Shown one piece after another: positions 35,506 to 43,163 of a DNA stretch of 64,000 bases (the stretch's first letter is position 1; every line of letters begins with the position of its first letter). The DNA is from Bacteroidales bacterium (GTDB lineage: Bacteria > Bacteroidota > Bacteroidia > Bacteroidales > ML635J-15). Made by a program: the position numbers and the translations under genes. The notes under the pieces were generated by a model. It searched no databases, was not told the DNA's origin, and worked only from the letters and a program-made list of their open reading frames with translations. The stretch lies in assembly GCA_017651185.1 (NCBI GenBank), contig JAGCDJ010000025.1:267986-331985 (forward strand). Direction: 5' to 3'.

Positions 35506-36327
35506 TTATTTTTTCTTTCTTTTGAATTTCTTGTACTTTCCTTCGTAACTTACGAAATATTTACCCTTTTTCAGCGGAGCAATGTCAACATTGCTGGCAT
35601 TTCCTCTCATTTTTGTGTTGCCATGTGTATTGTCCACGATTATGTATTCGGTTGAACCGGTGAAGATTATTTCCTTTGCCTTCTTGTTCTGGACAATCTT
35701 TTTCAGTTCGATGACCTCCTTGTTCGGTGATTCTAATGTAATGTCGCGGAACCTTTGGGTCTCGTCGCTGTTTATCTGGTATATTTTCAGTTTGTTTTCA
35801 CCGGGCATGCATGAGAATGGAAGTGTGTATTCCTTTTCTTCTTGTCCGCCCTTGCCAATGATTGCACCTATGCGAACCCACTTGTTGGCACGGTATTGGT
35901 CAACGTAGAACGGCATCGGAGAGATTTCGTCCTTTATTGTTAAATGTAATTTGGTTGTACCATCTTCAAGTTCGATTTTTGCAGATACCAGTTCGAATGT
36001 CGAAGCCGAAGCGAACGCATTGCGGTTTATGATTACTGGAACGTCGGAATCTGTATACTTTATTAATAAGGTAAACTGGTCGCCAGATTTTAGTCCGTTC
36101 TTTGTGAAGTCGACAACTATAAGACCTGTGTTGATGTCAGCATTTGCACTTCTTCCGTTAATGGTGATGCTTTGTACGCTAAATCCCGATTCCATTGATG
36201 GATTCTTTATGTATGCATTCTGCTCGTAATATATACCGCTGAACTCAAGTTCTGCAGAAAATAAACTGCCTGCTGAAACACAAGCAATTATGAAAACTAA
36301 AAATCTTTTAAATCTGTTTAAGCACAT
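35506..36327 (-). CDS. Secreted protein of unknown function
   Basis: 273 residues from the ATG at 36327 (MCLNRFKRFLVFIIACVSAG), chosen because the -7 promoter element lies just upstream of it and the longer ORF (to 36387) would start upstream of that promoter. A signal peptide ends near SLFSA. The rest is beta-rich (two or three Ig-like stretches) with a very basic C-terminus (YKKFKRKKK). I do not recognise a family. First gene of an operon with the LuxE-like gene. Confidence 0.65.
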   Translation of the reverse strand: MCLNRFKRFLVFIIACVSAGSLFSAELEFSGIYYEQNAYIKNPSMESGFSVQSITINGRSANADINTGLIVVDFTKNGLKSGDQFTLLIKYTDSDVPVIINRNAFASASTFELVSAKIELEDGTTKLHLTIKDEISPMPFYVDQYRANKWVRIGAIIGKGGQEEKEYTLPFSCMPGENKLKIYQINSDETQRFRDITLESPNKEVIELKKIVQNKKAKEIIFTGSTEYIIVDNTHGNTKMRGNASNVDIAPLKKGKYFVSYEGKYKKFKRKKK

Positions 36328-36349
36328 ATGAATTTTTGTTAAGAAAAAG

Positions 36350-36472
36350 TTATCAACAAAAGTATGCTGTTTTTTTTTATTCTGCAAATTTTTTTTTGTC
36401 CCAATTTTTGCAAATCAGCAATATATGGAGAATACGCTTCTGCTATGCTTGATATTTGAAATCTGTTGATAA
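36350..36472. other. Inverted pair of TTATCAACA sites flanking an AT-rich stretch
   Basis: TTATCAACA at 36350-36358 and its inverted copy TGTTGATAA at 36464-36472 enclose a 105-base AT-rich stretch with T9 runs in a divergent intergenic region. The 9-mer differs from the DnaA box TTATCCACA at one base. It is an alternative origin candidate or a DnaA-regulated promoter region. Confidence 0.4.
36357..36388 (-). promoter_or_regulatory. Promoter of the secreted protein/LuxE-like operon
   Basis: Minus strand: TTTG (36385-36388), 20 bases, TACTTTTG (36357-36364), 29 bases before the chosen start codon. It overlaps a DnaA-box-like TTATCAACA. Confidence 0.7.
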
Positions 36473-36511
36473 AAAATATCTGCTACTCATATCCCTATTG
36501 GAAAGTAGAAG

Positions 36512-36519
36512 TAAATTTG
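36512..36519 (+). promoter_or_regulatory. Possible -7 element of the YwqK-like gene
   Basis: TAAATTTG, 25 bases before the ATG at 36545. No clear -33 element at the usual distance. Confidence 0.5.
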
Positions 36520-36544
36520 TTGGTTTGTAATTTTATAGGTAAAA

Positions 36545-38368
36545 ATGAAGATACGCTTTCTTTTATCGGTCATGGCGGTTGTCGCTTTTTTGTCGGCATC
36601 TGCACAGGAATATACCCAGGAAAAGATTCTCTACAAGAATGGCAACACAAAGGAGGAGGGATCCTTGTATCTCGGTCTGCGTTTCGGCACATGGAAATTC
36701 TATACGCCCGAAGGCAAGTTGGCTGCAACAACCGACTTCTACAAGGATATGCTTCATGGTGAAAACACAACGTACTACGACAACGGCAACAAGCACGAAA
36801 TGTACAATTACCGTGCTAACAGTCGCCATGGTGCCTGCGAAGAGTACTACGAGAACGGTAAGCCAAAACTAAAGGGTTTCTACAACAGCAATGTGCGCGA
36901 CAGTATCTGGCAACTTTACTACGATAATGGCAACCAGCAGTCGGAAATAGTCTACAAGGATGGTAAGGTGGTAAGCATCAATAAGTTTTATACTAGGGAC
37001 GGCAAGCAGACAGTTACTGGTGGAAACGGTTCGATGATAAATTATTACGACAGCGGTGCAAAGAATTCGGAAGGCAACATAAAGAATGGCGTTGAGGATG
37101 GCAAGTGGACATACTACCACGAAAACGGCAAGAAGAAATCGGAAGGTACATTTGCTTCGGGCGAACGCGTAGGCGAATGGAATGAATGGTACGACAACGG
37201 TCAGTTAAAGACCGAAATCAACTACGAAAACGGTCTCAACACATTCTGGACACGCACTGGCACAAAGGAGATGGAAGGCGTAATGGCCGACGGCAAGCGC
37301 GACAAGACATGGACCTACTGGTATCGCTCGGGCAAGGTTCGTAGTGTGAACAATTACAAGATGGATGTGCGCGATGGGCTTCAGACCAAATACTTCGAGA
37401 ACGGACAGAAGGAATCGGAAATGACCTACATCGATGGAAAACTGAATGGCGAAGCGCATTTCTGGCTCGAAAATGGTCAGCCAGACATCGATGGAAACTT
37501 CAAGGACGATTTGCAGGAAGGAAAGTGGACGTACTGGCGCAAGGACGGAAAAAAAGGCAACGAAGGAAACTACTCGAAAGGCAAGATGGACGGTCGTTGG
37601 ACTTACTGGTACTCAAATGGTCAGGTATGGAAAGAAGTTGATTATACCGCAGGATTAAGGTCGGGAGCATGGAATATCTTTTTCGAGAACGGACAGAAAT
37701 TCCGTGTTGGTCAGTACGAAAACGATGAGGAGACTGGTCTTTGGACCGAATGGAACGAGGACGGAGTGATGGTACTCCGTGGCAACTACAAGAACGGCAT
37801 CATGGAAGGCAAGTGGGAGGCATGGCACGACAATGGCAATAAGAAGTCGGTCGTTGAATACAGCAACGGACTGCTTTGCGGAAGAAACGATTTCTGGTTC
37901 GAGAACGGTAAACCGCAGTTCGAAGAAACTTACAAGATCACCGATTCAAAGAATGGCGAAGGCAAGACATCAGTTCTTCATGGTGAATATAAGAACTATA
38001 ACATCCGTGGCGTTGAGATGATTAGCGGAACCTACAACATGGGTAAACGTAACGGCAAATTCACTTACCGCAATGCAAACGGCGGAGTAATAAAGGTCGA
38101 GAACTACAAGAACGACAAACCCGACGGCAAATGGCAGGAGTTTTACGACTTTGGCGGACTGAAAACCGAAACCAACTATCGTGACGGCATGAAGGAAGGT
38201 AAGTTCACCCGTTACGACCAGCGTGGCAACGTAACTTTCCAGTCGAAGTTCCTTGGCAACCGCCAGGTGGAAATAATAGTTGACGACAACCCAAATCTGC
38301 CACAGAACAAGCAGAAAGCACCGCAAGCAAATCCGCAGAATACGCGTAGCGGAAGTTATAAACGATAA
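36545..38368 (+). CDS. Secreted YwqK/MORN-like repeat protein
   Basis: 607 residues. After a signal peptide (MKIRFLLSVMAVVAFLSASA) the whole protein is built of about 20-25 repeats of roughly 22-24 residues with the pattern G-x-W-x-Y-(Y/W)-x-x-N-G-x-x-(K)-x-E, for example GKWTYYHENGKKKSEG and GRWTYWYSNGQVWKEV. This is the YwqK-type MORN-variant repeat, which folds as a long beta meander. The signal peptide places it outside the cytoplasm, so a YwqK antitoxin role is unlikely. The C-terminal 25 residues are Pro/Gln/Asn-rich. Possibly a surface or periplasmic scaffold. It ends exactly at a large palindrome. Confidence 0.85.
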   Translation: MKIRFLLSVMAVVAFLSASAQEYTQEKILYKNGNTKEEGSLYLGLRFGTWKFYTPEGKLAATTDFYKDMLHGENTTYYDNGNKHEMYNYRANSRHGACEEYYENGKPKLKGFYNSNVRDSIWQLYYDNGNQQSEIVYKDGKVVSINKFYTRDGKQTVTGGNGSMINYYDSGAKNSEGNIKNGVEDGKWTYYHENGKKKSEGTFASGERVGEWNEWYDNGQLKTEINYENGLNTFWTRTGTKEMEGVMADGKRDKTWTYWYRSGKVRSVNNYKMDVRDGLQTKYFENGQKESEMTYIDGKLNGEAHFWLENGQPDIDGNFKDDLQEGKWTYWRKDGKKGNEGNYSKGKMDGRWTYWYSNGQVWKEVDYTAGLRSGAWNIFFENGQKFRVGQYENDEETGLWTEWNEDGVMVLRGNYKNGIMEGKWEAWHDNGNKKSVVEYSNGLLCGRNDFWFENGKPQFEETYKITDSKNGEGKTSVLHGEYKNYNIRGVEMISGTYNMGKRNGKFTYRNANGGVIKVENYKNDKPDGKWQEFYDFGGLKTETNYRDGMKEGKFTRYDQRGNVTFQSKFLGNRQVEIIVDDNPNLPQNKQKAPQANPQNTRSGSYKR

Positions 38369-38408
38369 TATTTGTAGTGGCGCAATGCATTGCGCCTCCT
38401 ACAAATAT
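38368..38408. repeat. 41-bp near-perfect palindrome between YwqK-like gene and glyS
   Basis: Outer arms ATATTTGTAG/CTACAAATAT (10 bp) enclose an 18-bp perfect palindrome GGCGCAATGCATTGCGCC, with a 1x2-base internal asymmetry. It could act as a hairpin at the 3' end of the upstream mRNA or in the glyS leader. Its style is that of REP-like elements. Confidence 0.7.
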
Positions 38409-38447
38409 AAATAACAATAGAAACATTTTTAAAAACAACATAACAAA

Positions 38448-39986
38448 ATGACACAGGAAGATTTATTCAAGAAAATCGTATCGCACTGCAAGGAATACGG
38501 ATTCATATTTCAATCATCGGAACTGTACGACGGACTGAGCGCAGTTTACGACTATGGACAGAATGGCGTTGAACTCAAGAACAACATCAAGGAATACTGG
38601 TGGAAGGCAATGGTTCAACTCAACGAGGAAGTCGTTGGTCTCGACTCGGCAATATTCATGCACCCAACAATCTGGAAGGCTTCGGGACACGTAGATGCAT
38701 TCAACGACCCGCTAATCGACAACAAGGACTCAAAGAAACGCTACCGCGCCGATGTCCTCATCGAAGACCATATCGAAAAGTTCAACGACAAGATTAACAA
38801 GGAAGTAGAAAAGGCTCGCAAGCGTTTCGGCGATGCTTTCAACGAGGAACAGTTCCGTAGCACCAATCAGCGCGTTCTCGACTATCAGGCAAAGATGGAC
38901 GCTGTGAAGGCTCGCTTTGTGAAGGCATTGGAAGACAACGACCTTGACGGCATTCGCCAGATAATCATCGACGAAGGTATTGTTTGCCCGATTTCGGGGA
39001 CCAAGAACTGGACAGAAGTTCGTCAGTTCAACCTTATGTTCGACACCAAGTTAGGTTCGGTTGCCGAAGGTGCAAACACCATTTATCTCCGTCCCGAAAC
39101 TGCACAGGGAATTTTCGTTAACTACCTCAACGTGCAGAAGACTGGCCGTATGAAGATTCCGTTTGGTATCGCTCAGATTGGTAAGGCATTCCGCAATGAG
39201 ATTGTTGCACGTCAGTTCATTTTCCGTATGCGCGAATTCGAGCAGATGGAAATGCAGTACTTCGTAAAGCCTGGTACCGAACTTGACTGGTTTGAAAAGT
39301 GGCGCGAAAAACGCCTGAAATGGCACAAGGCTCTCGGCATGGGCGACAACAAGTACCGCTGGCACAAGCACGACAAGTTGGCTCACTATGCTAATGCTGC
39401 CTACGACATCGAGTTCGACTTCCCGTTCGGATTCAAGGAGATTGAAGGAATTCACTCACGTACCAACTTTGACTTGTCGCAACACCAACAGTTCTCGGGT
39501 AAGAAGATCCAGTACTTCGACAACGAGGCAAACGAAGGTTACACTCCATACGTTGTGGAAACCTCTATCGGTCTCGACCGTATGTTCCTGTCGGTTATCT
39601 CATCGGCATACTGCGAAGAGCAGGTTGGCGACGAAACTCGCGTAGTGCTTCGTATTCCTGCACCATTGGCACCAGTTAAGGTCGCCGTTTTACCATTGGT
39701 AAAGAAGGATGGTTTGCCAGAATTGGCCGAAAAGATTATGAACCGCTTGAAACTCAACCTCAACTGCCAGTACGAGGAAAAGGATTCCATCGGCAAGCGT
39801 TATCGTCGTCAGGATGCAATCGGAACACCATTCTGCATTACTGTTGACCACCAGTCAGCAGAGGATGGCACCGTAACACTCCGTCATCGTGACACCATGG
39901 AGCAGGAGCGTGTTTCTATTGATGACATTGAGCGCATTGTTACCGAAAAGTGCGACATCAAGAATTTGCTCAGACAGTTGATGTAA
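38448..39986 (+). CDS. glyS: Glycyl-tRNA synthetase, single-chain class II type
   Basis: 512 residues. Class II motifs are visible: motif 1/2 region YLRPETAQGIFVNY and GIAQIGKAFRNEI, and motif 3 VETSIGLDRMFL. The C-terminal anticodon-binding domain begins near APVKVAVLPLVKK. This is the dimeric alpha2 form (as in Thermus and eukaryotes), not the alpha2beta2 GlyQ/GlyS form; the symbol follows common usage for Bacteroidota. Length is typical. It attaches glycine to tRNA-Gly. Confidence 0.95.
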   Translation: MTQEDLFKKIVSHCKEYGFIFQSSELYDGLSAVYDYGQNGVELKNNIKEYWWKAMVQLNEEVVGLDSAIFMHPTIWKASGHVDAFNDPLIDNKDSKKRYRADVLIEDHIEKFNDKINKEVEKARKRFGDAFNEEQFRSTNQRVLDYQAKMDAVKARFVKALEDNDLDGIRQIIIDEGIVCPISGTKNWTEVRQFNLMFDTKLGSVAEGANTIYLRPETAQGIFVNYLNVQKTGRMKIPFGIAQIGKAFRNEIVARQFIFRMREFEQMEMQYFVKPGTELDWFEKWREKRLKWHKALGMGDNKYRWHKHDKLAHYANAAYDIEFDFPFGFKEIEGIHSRTNFDLSQHQQFSGKKIQYFDNEANEGYTPYVVETSIGLDRMFLSVISSAYCEEQVGDETRVVLRIPAPLAPVKVAVLPLVKKDGLPELAEKIMNRLKLNLNCQYEEKDSIGKRYRRQDAIGTPFCITVDHQSAEDGTVTLRHRDTMEQERVSIDDIERIVTEKCDIKNLLRQLM

Positions 39987-40002
39987 CTATACTCTCCCTG
40001 TC

Positions 40003-40095
40003 ATTCCACATGTCAGAACAATAACGCGATACGGAACGAGGAGCGTAGTATTGTTCGACTGTGCGGAATCTCCCACATTTCTGGAATGATAGTTT
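40003..40095. repeat. Dispersed intergenic repeat-like sequence
   Basis: Non-coding, with imperfect inverted elements: TGTCATTCCACATGTC and, further on, GGAATCTCCCACATTTCTGGAATGA. The sequence style (repeated GGAATGA/TCATTCC and a GAACGAGGAGCG core) recurs near 54130-54180, so it looks like a decayed intergenic repeat. Confidence 0.4.
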
Positions 40096-40104
40096 GGAAC
40101 AATA

Positions 40105-40138
40105 CAAAAAAAGGCGGAATTTCTCCGCCTTTTTTTAT
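40105..40138. terminator. Bidirectional terminator between glyS and the S8 protease
   Basis: GGCGGA and TCCGCC around a five-base loop (ATTTC), flanked by A7 and T7 tracts, serving the convergent genes on both sides. Confidence 0.9.
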
Positions 40139-40153
40139 GTTCAGTAACCTGAT

Positions 40154-42943
40154 TTACTTTTCTATAACAACTCGCTTTGTCCAAACATTGTTGCCGGAGA
40201 TTATTCTTACGAAGTAAACTCCAGAATTGGCATTGCAGTTGAAAACGATTTCGGAGTTGTCGTCTGCATTGACTTCGCGGGTTTCGATTATTGAACCGTT
40301 AGTGTTTATAATCTGGCATGTAACCTTTCCTTCGATTGAACCCAAACCAACAGTAAACATTCCGTTTGTCGGGTTAGGGTATACCGAAATCGCTTTAGCA
40401 ACTTCGTCCTCTACAGCAGCTGCTGCGTCTTGAGTTGCCGAAATCGTGCGTGTTATTCCTCCTCCCGAAACAGTGATGGTTGCAGTGCGCTGCGAAGTAG
40501 AAGTGTTTGCAGCTGCGACTGCTGTGATAGTTCCGTTGTTTGAACCCGAAGCAGGACTTATTGTCAACCAGTTTGCCGATGAGGTTGCTGTCCATGTGGT
40601 GTTGCTTGTAACGGCAATGCTCTTGCTTTCGCCTGAGTTTGCAAAGTTAAGTGTTGTCGGGGAGACGGTGAGGTTATAACTTGGAGTGGTAGGTTGCGAG
40701 ACAACAATGTCGTCGATGAAGAATGCAAATACGTCGCTAGATACGCACATTATTGCAATATACTTTGTCTGTCCTGCGTATGATGAAAGGTCGTAAGTAT
40801 ATTGTGTCCATTCTACAGGAGCAGATACGCTTGTTGATGCAGAACCTGCAAGATAGGCGGTGAACGAAGTGTTGTTGCTGGAAATGCCGACCTTGAATTG
40901 CTCCAAACCGTAACTATTGTTTGCCGAGCGTGCCCAGAACGAGAATGTTGTCCCGTTTGTAATTGATATTGCAGGGGTGATGAACCAGTCGTTGTTTGGT
41001 GGTGTTGTGGCATACATACAGCAACCGAATTTTGTGCCACCATGCGAGGTGAAACTGCTTGCTAATCCATTTTCAAAAGCAATAAAAGAACCAGTATATC
41101 CTTGGTTAGTGAAAGTTACATCTCGAATTCCACCAGTCGCCGAGCCATCGCCATCGTAGGTCGTACATGGTGAGAACTGGTCGACTGCCCATGACGTGCA
41201 TGCTTCAAAGTCGTATGTAAACGAATTTGTCGTTCCGCCGCCACCGTTATTTCCTGCTTGAGTTACGGATATTGTTTGGGACGATACATTGTTTCCCGAA
41301 ATGGTAATTGTTGCTGTACGCTGTGATGTCGCTGTGTTTGCTGATGCGACTGCTGTGATGGTTCCGTTGTTTGAACCTGATGCGGGACTAATTGTCAACC
41401 AATTTGCCGAAGATGTTGCAGTCCATGAAATGTTGCTTGTTACACTTATGGTCTTGCTTTCTCCTGCTGCAGTGTAGTTTAGCGATGACGGAGAAACCGA
41501 AAGAGTATTGGAACTGCTGTTGTACGACTGTGCGCATTGTACTGCTGCGTATGCGTTGATGTAAACGTTGTTGTCGATTGTGTTTGAACCGCTTGCGAGG
41601 GAAGTTCCAGTGGATATCAAGCATTCTTTTGCCTGTGCTGGAGTTATATTAGGATATGCCGATGCCAGAAGTCCGCACAATCCTGCTGTGATAGGAGTTG
41701 CCATTGAAGTTCCCTGCATTCCATCGTAGTATTGATTGTTTACCAATGAGAGGCCAAACAAGCGAAGCATCTGTGATTTACAATATGTTGTACTTAAAAT
41801 GTTAGGCATATACTCCTGATTCTGGTATATTACAAAACCACCGGGAGCAGCTACGTCAGCACGACCAGTTCCGTATTGAGAGAAACTTGAAAGTTTACCA
41901 TTGCTATTTACCGAAGCAACGCCTATTACAAAAGAATATCCTGCAGGATAGTTGATGCTGTTGTCCGAGTCGCCTTCGTTTCCTGCTGCTGCAACGAGTA
42001 TTACACCATTGTTATAACAAGTTTGTAGAGCGTTGCGCTCTGCATAAGATTGTCCTGTGCTACCAAACGACATGCTTATAACCTTTGCACCATTGTTAGC
42101 AGCCCATGTAATGCCATTAGAGCAATAGTACAATTCATCGTCGTTGTTTGCTGCGCGAACACCCATAAGGGTAACACCGCCACCTATAGAACTGATACCT
42201 ACGCCATTGTTGTTGATTGCACCTACAAGACCGGCGCAGTGTGTTCCATGCGACCAGTCGTAAGCAGGACAGTTGTTGTTGTTGTACAAGTCATCTTCAG
42301 AGCATGTTGTTGATTGAGAAACAGATGTTGGCGGTGCGGAATTGCCTACAGATTGCGTTCCTGTAGCAAACGAACACATATTGGATGACGATATCTGCAA
42401 GTCTGGATGTGCGCCCCAAACTGCATTGTCGACAATGGCAACCTTTACCGATGATGAACCCTGCTGTATGTCCCATGCCTGCGGTGCTTTTATCATTTCG
42501 AGGTGCCACTTGAAGTTGTATTGTATACCATACAGTGACGATGATGTATAATACGGGTCGTTGTAGGTTGTCTTCCTTGTGTAGTAGGGAACCATTTCGG
42601 CGTACTCAACATCATCAAGCATTTCAAGTTCCTTGATGAACAATGCAATGTTCTGAGCATCGTTAAATTCCAACCTTATTATTCTTTCAAGTTGCGGGTC
42701 GTTGAATACATACAGAGGTCTTGTTATGAGTGTAACTCCGTAACGTTCAAACATTTCGGTGAATTCTGCAGGCATCTCGTCAAAGTCGATGGAAGTGTTT
42801 TCGTTAACCTTGATTTTGAAGTCGTAATCGTCGTTGAACTTGAAGTACAGGTGACCATCGATGTAGCCCTTGTTGATGGTCTGGGCATTCAGAGCACCAA
42901 ACATGCACAGCAAGATTGAGATTAGTAATGTAAATTTTCTCAT
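40154..42943 (-). CDS. S8 subtilisin-like protease with BACON, adhesin-type and T9SS sorting domains
   Basis: 929 residues. Signal peptide (ends ALNAQ), a pro-region to about 150, then a subtilase domain with Asp172 (VAIVDNAVWG), His232 (SHGTHCAG), oxyanion Asn322 (AAAGNEG) and Ser413 (GTSMATP). Note DNA in place of the usual D-S/T-G after the Asp. Then a BACON domain, a choice-of-anchor-J/cleaved-adhesin-like domain (WFITPAISITNGTTFSFWAR), a second near-identical BACON domain, and a type A T9SS C-terminal domain (YPNPTNGMFTV ... KRVVIEK). It should be exported across the inner membrane by Sec, across the outer membrane by T9SS and be attached to the surface. Its leader shares a structure with the next protease gene. 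Confidence 0.93.
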   Translation of the reverse strand: MRKFTLLISILLCMFGALNAQTINKGYIDGHLYFKFNDDYDFKIKVNENTSIDFDEMPAEFTEMFERYGVTLITRPLYVFNDPQLERIIRLEFNDAQNIALFIKELEMLDDVEYAEMVPYYTRKTTYNDPYYTSSSLYGIQYNFKWHLEMIKAPQAWDIQQGSSSVKVAIVDNAVWGAHPDLQISSSNMCSFATGTQSVGNSAPPTSVSQSTTCSEDDLYNNNNCPAYDWSHGTHCAGLVGAINNNGVGISSIGGGVTLMGVRAANNDDELYYCSNGITWAANNGAKVISMSFGSTGQSYAERNALQTCYNNGVILVAAAGNEGDSDNSINYPAGYSFVIGVASVNSNGKLSSFSQYGTGRADVAAPGGFVIYQNQEYMPNILSTTYCKSQMLRLFGLSLVNNQYYDGMQGTSMATPITAGLCGLLASAYPNITPAQAKECLISTGTSLASGSNTIDNNVYINAYAAVQCAQSYNSSSNTLSVSPSSLNYTAAGESKTISVTSNISWTATSSANWLTISPASGSNNGTITAVASANTATSQRTATITISGNNVSSQTISVTQAGNNGGGGTTNSFTYDFEACTSWAVDQFSPCTTYDGDGSATGGIRDVTFTNQGYTGSFIAFENGLASSFTSHGGTKFGCCMYATTPPNNDWFITPAISITNGTTFSFWARSANNSYGLEQFKVGISSNNTSFTAYLAGSASTSVSAPVEWTQYTYDLSSYAGQTKYIAIMCVSSDVFAFFIDDIVVSQPTTPSYNLTVSPTTLNFANSGESKSIAVTSNTTWTATSSANWLTISPASGSNNGTITAVAAANTSTSQRTATITVSGGGITRTISATQDAAAAVEDEVAKAISVYPNPTNGMFTVGLGSIEGKVTCQIINTNGSIIETREVNADDNSEIVFNCNANSGVYFVRIISGNNVWTKRVVIEK
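40473..40665 (-). repeat. BACON-encoding DNA repeat, copy closer to the 3' end of the gene
   Basis: This stretch and 41301-41490 are similar at the DNA level over about 190 bases, including long identical runs such as GTTCCGTTGTTTGAAC. They encode the two BACON domains (WTATSSANWLTISPASGSNN in both), which indicates recent duplication or gene conversion. Confidence 0.7.
41301..41490 (-). repeat. BACON-encoding DNA repeat, second copy
   Basis: Partner of the repeat at 40473-40665 in the same protease gene. The two lie about 640 bases apart and enclose the adhesin-like domain. Confidence 0.7.
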
Positions 42944-42964
42944 CCGTTTAAATTTTTAATTCGT

Positions 42965-43006
42965 GGACTTCATGTTTTTCTTTTAATCAGTCACTCCGTG
43001 AAGTCC
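42965..43006 (-). promoter_or_regulatory. Leader RNA element of the S8 protease: inverted repeat with possible pseudoknot
   Basis: Minus-strand order: stem-1 strand GTCGCTACCG (43012-43021), CAAGC, GGACTTCA (42999-43006), stem-1 partner CGGAGTGAC (42990-42998), an A-rich 17-base stretch, TGAAGTCC (42965-42972), then 21 bases to the ATG. Stem 1 has 9 pairs with one bulge and one G-U pair; its loop GGACTTCA is fully complementary to TGAAGTCC, giving an H-type pseudoknot or two competing hairpins. The C10 protease leader has the same layout with a different stem 1. Confidence 0.65.
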
Positions 43007-43034
43007 GCTTGCGGTAGCGACGATTGTAAGCGAA

Positions 43035-43042
43035 CAAAAATA
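43035..43042 (-). promoter_or_regulatory. Likely -7 promoter element of the S8 protease
   Basis: TATTTTTG on the minus strand fits TAnnTTTG. It lies 91 bases before the start codon, almost exactly as in the C10 protease gene (93 bases). Confidence 0.5.
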
Positions 43043-43113
43043 GTAAAAAAGGTTTTCAGTTAGAGGGAAAAAACTTGCCAGCTTATAAAATTAGACTTTG
43101 GGTTGCTATAATA

Positions 43114-43145
43114 AAAGAAAAGGCGGATACAAGTCCGCCTTTTTA
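43114..43145. terminator. Terminator after the C10 protease gene
   Basis: GGCGGA/TCCGCC hairpin with a TACAAG loop, A-rich on one side and T-rich on the other. On the minus strand it follows the C10 protease stop codon by about 20 bases. Confidence 0.85.
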
Positions 43146-43163
43146 CATAAGAAATTATACTTA

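Noticed and set aside
36545..38368. YwqK antitoxin of a toxin-antitoxin pair
   Set aside because: The protein has a signal peptide, no small toxin gene is adjacent, and only the repeat type is shared with YwqK.
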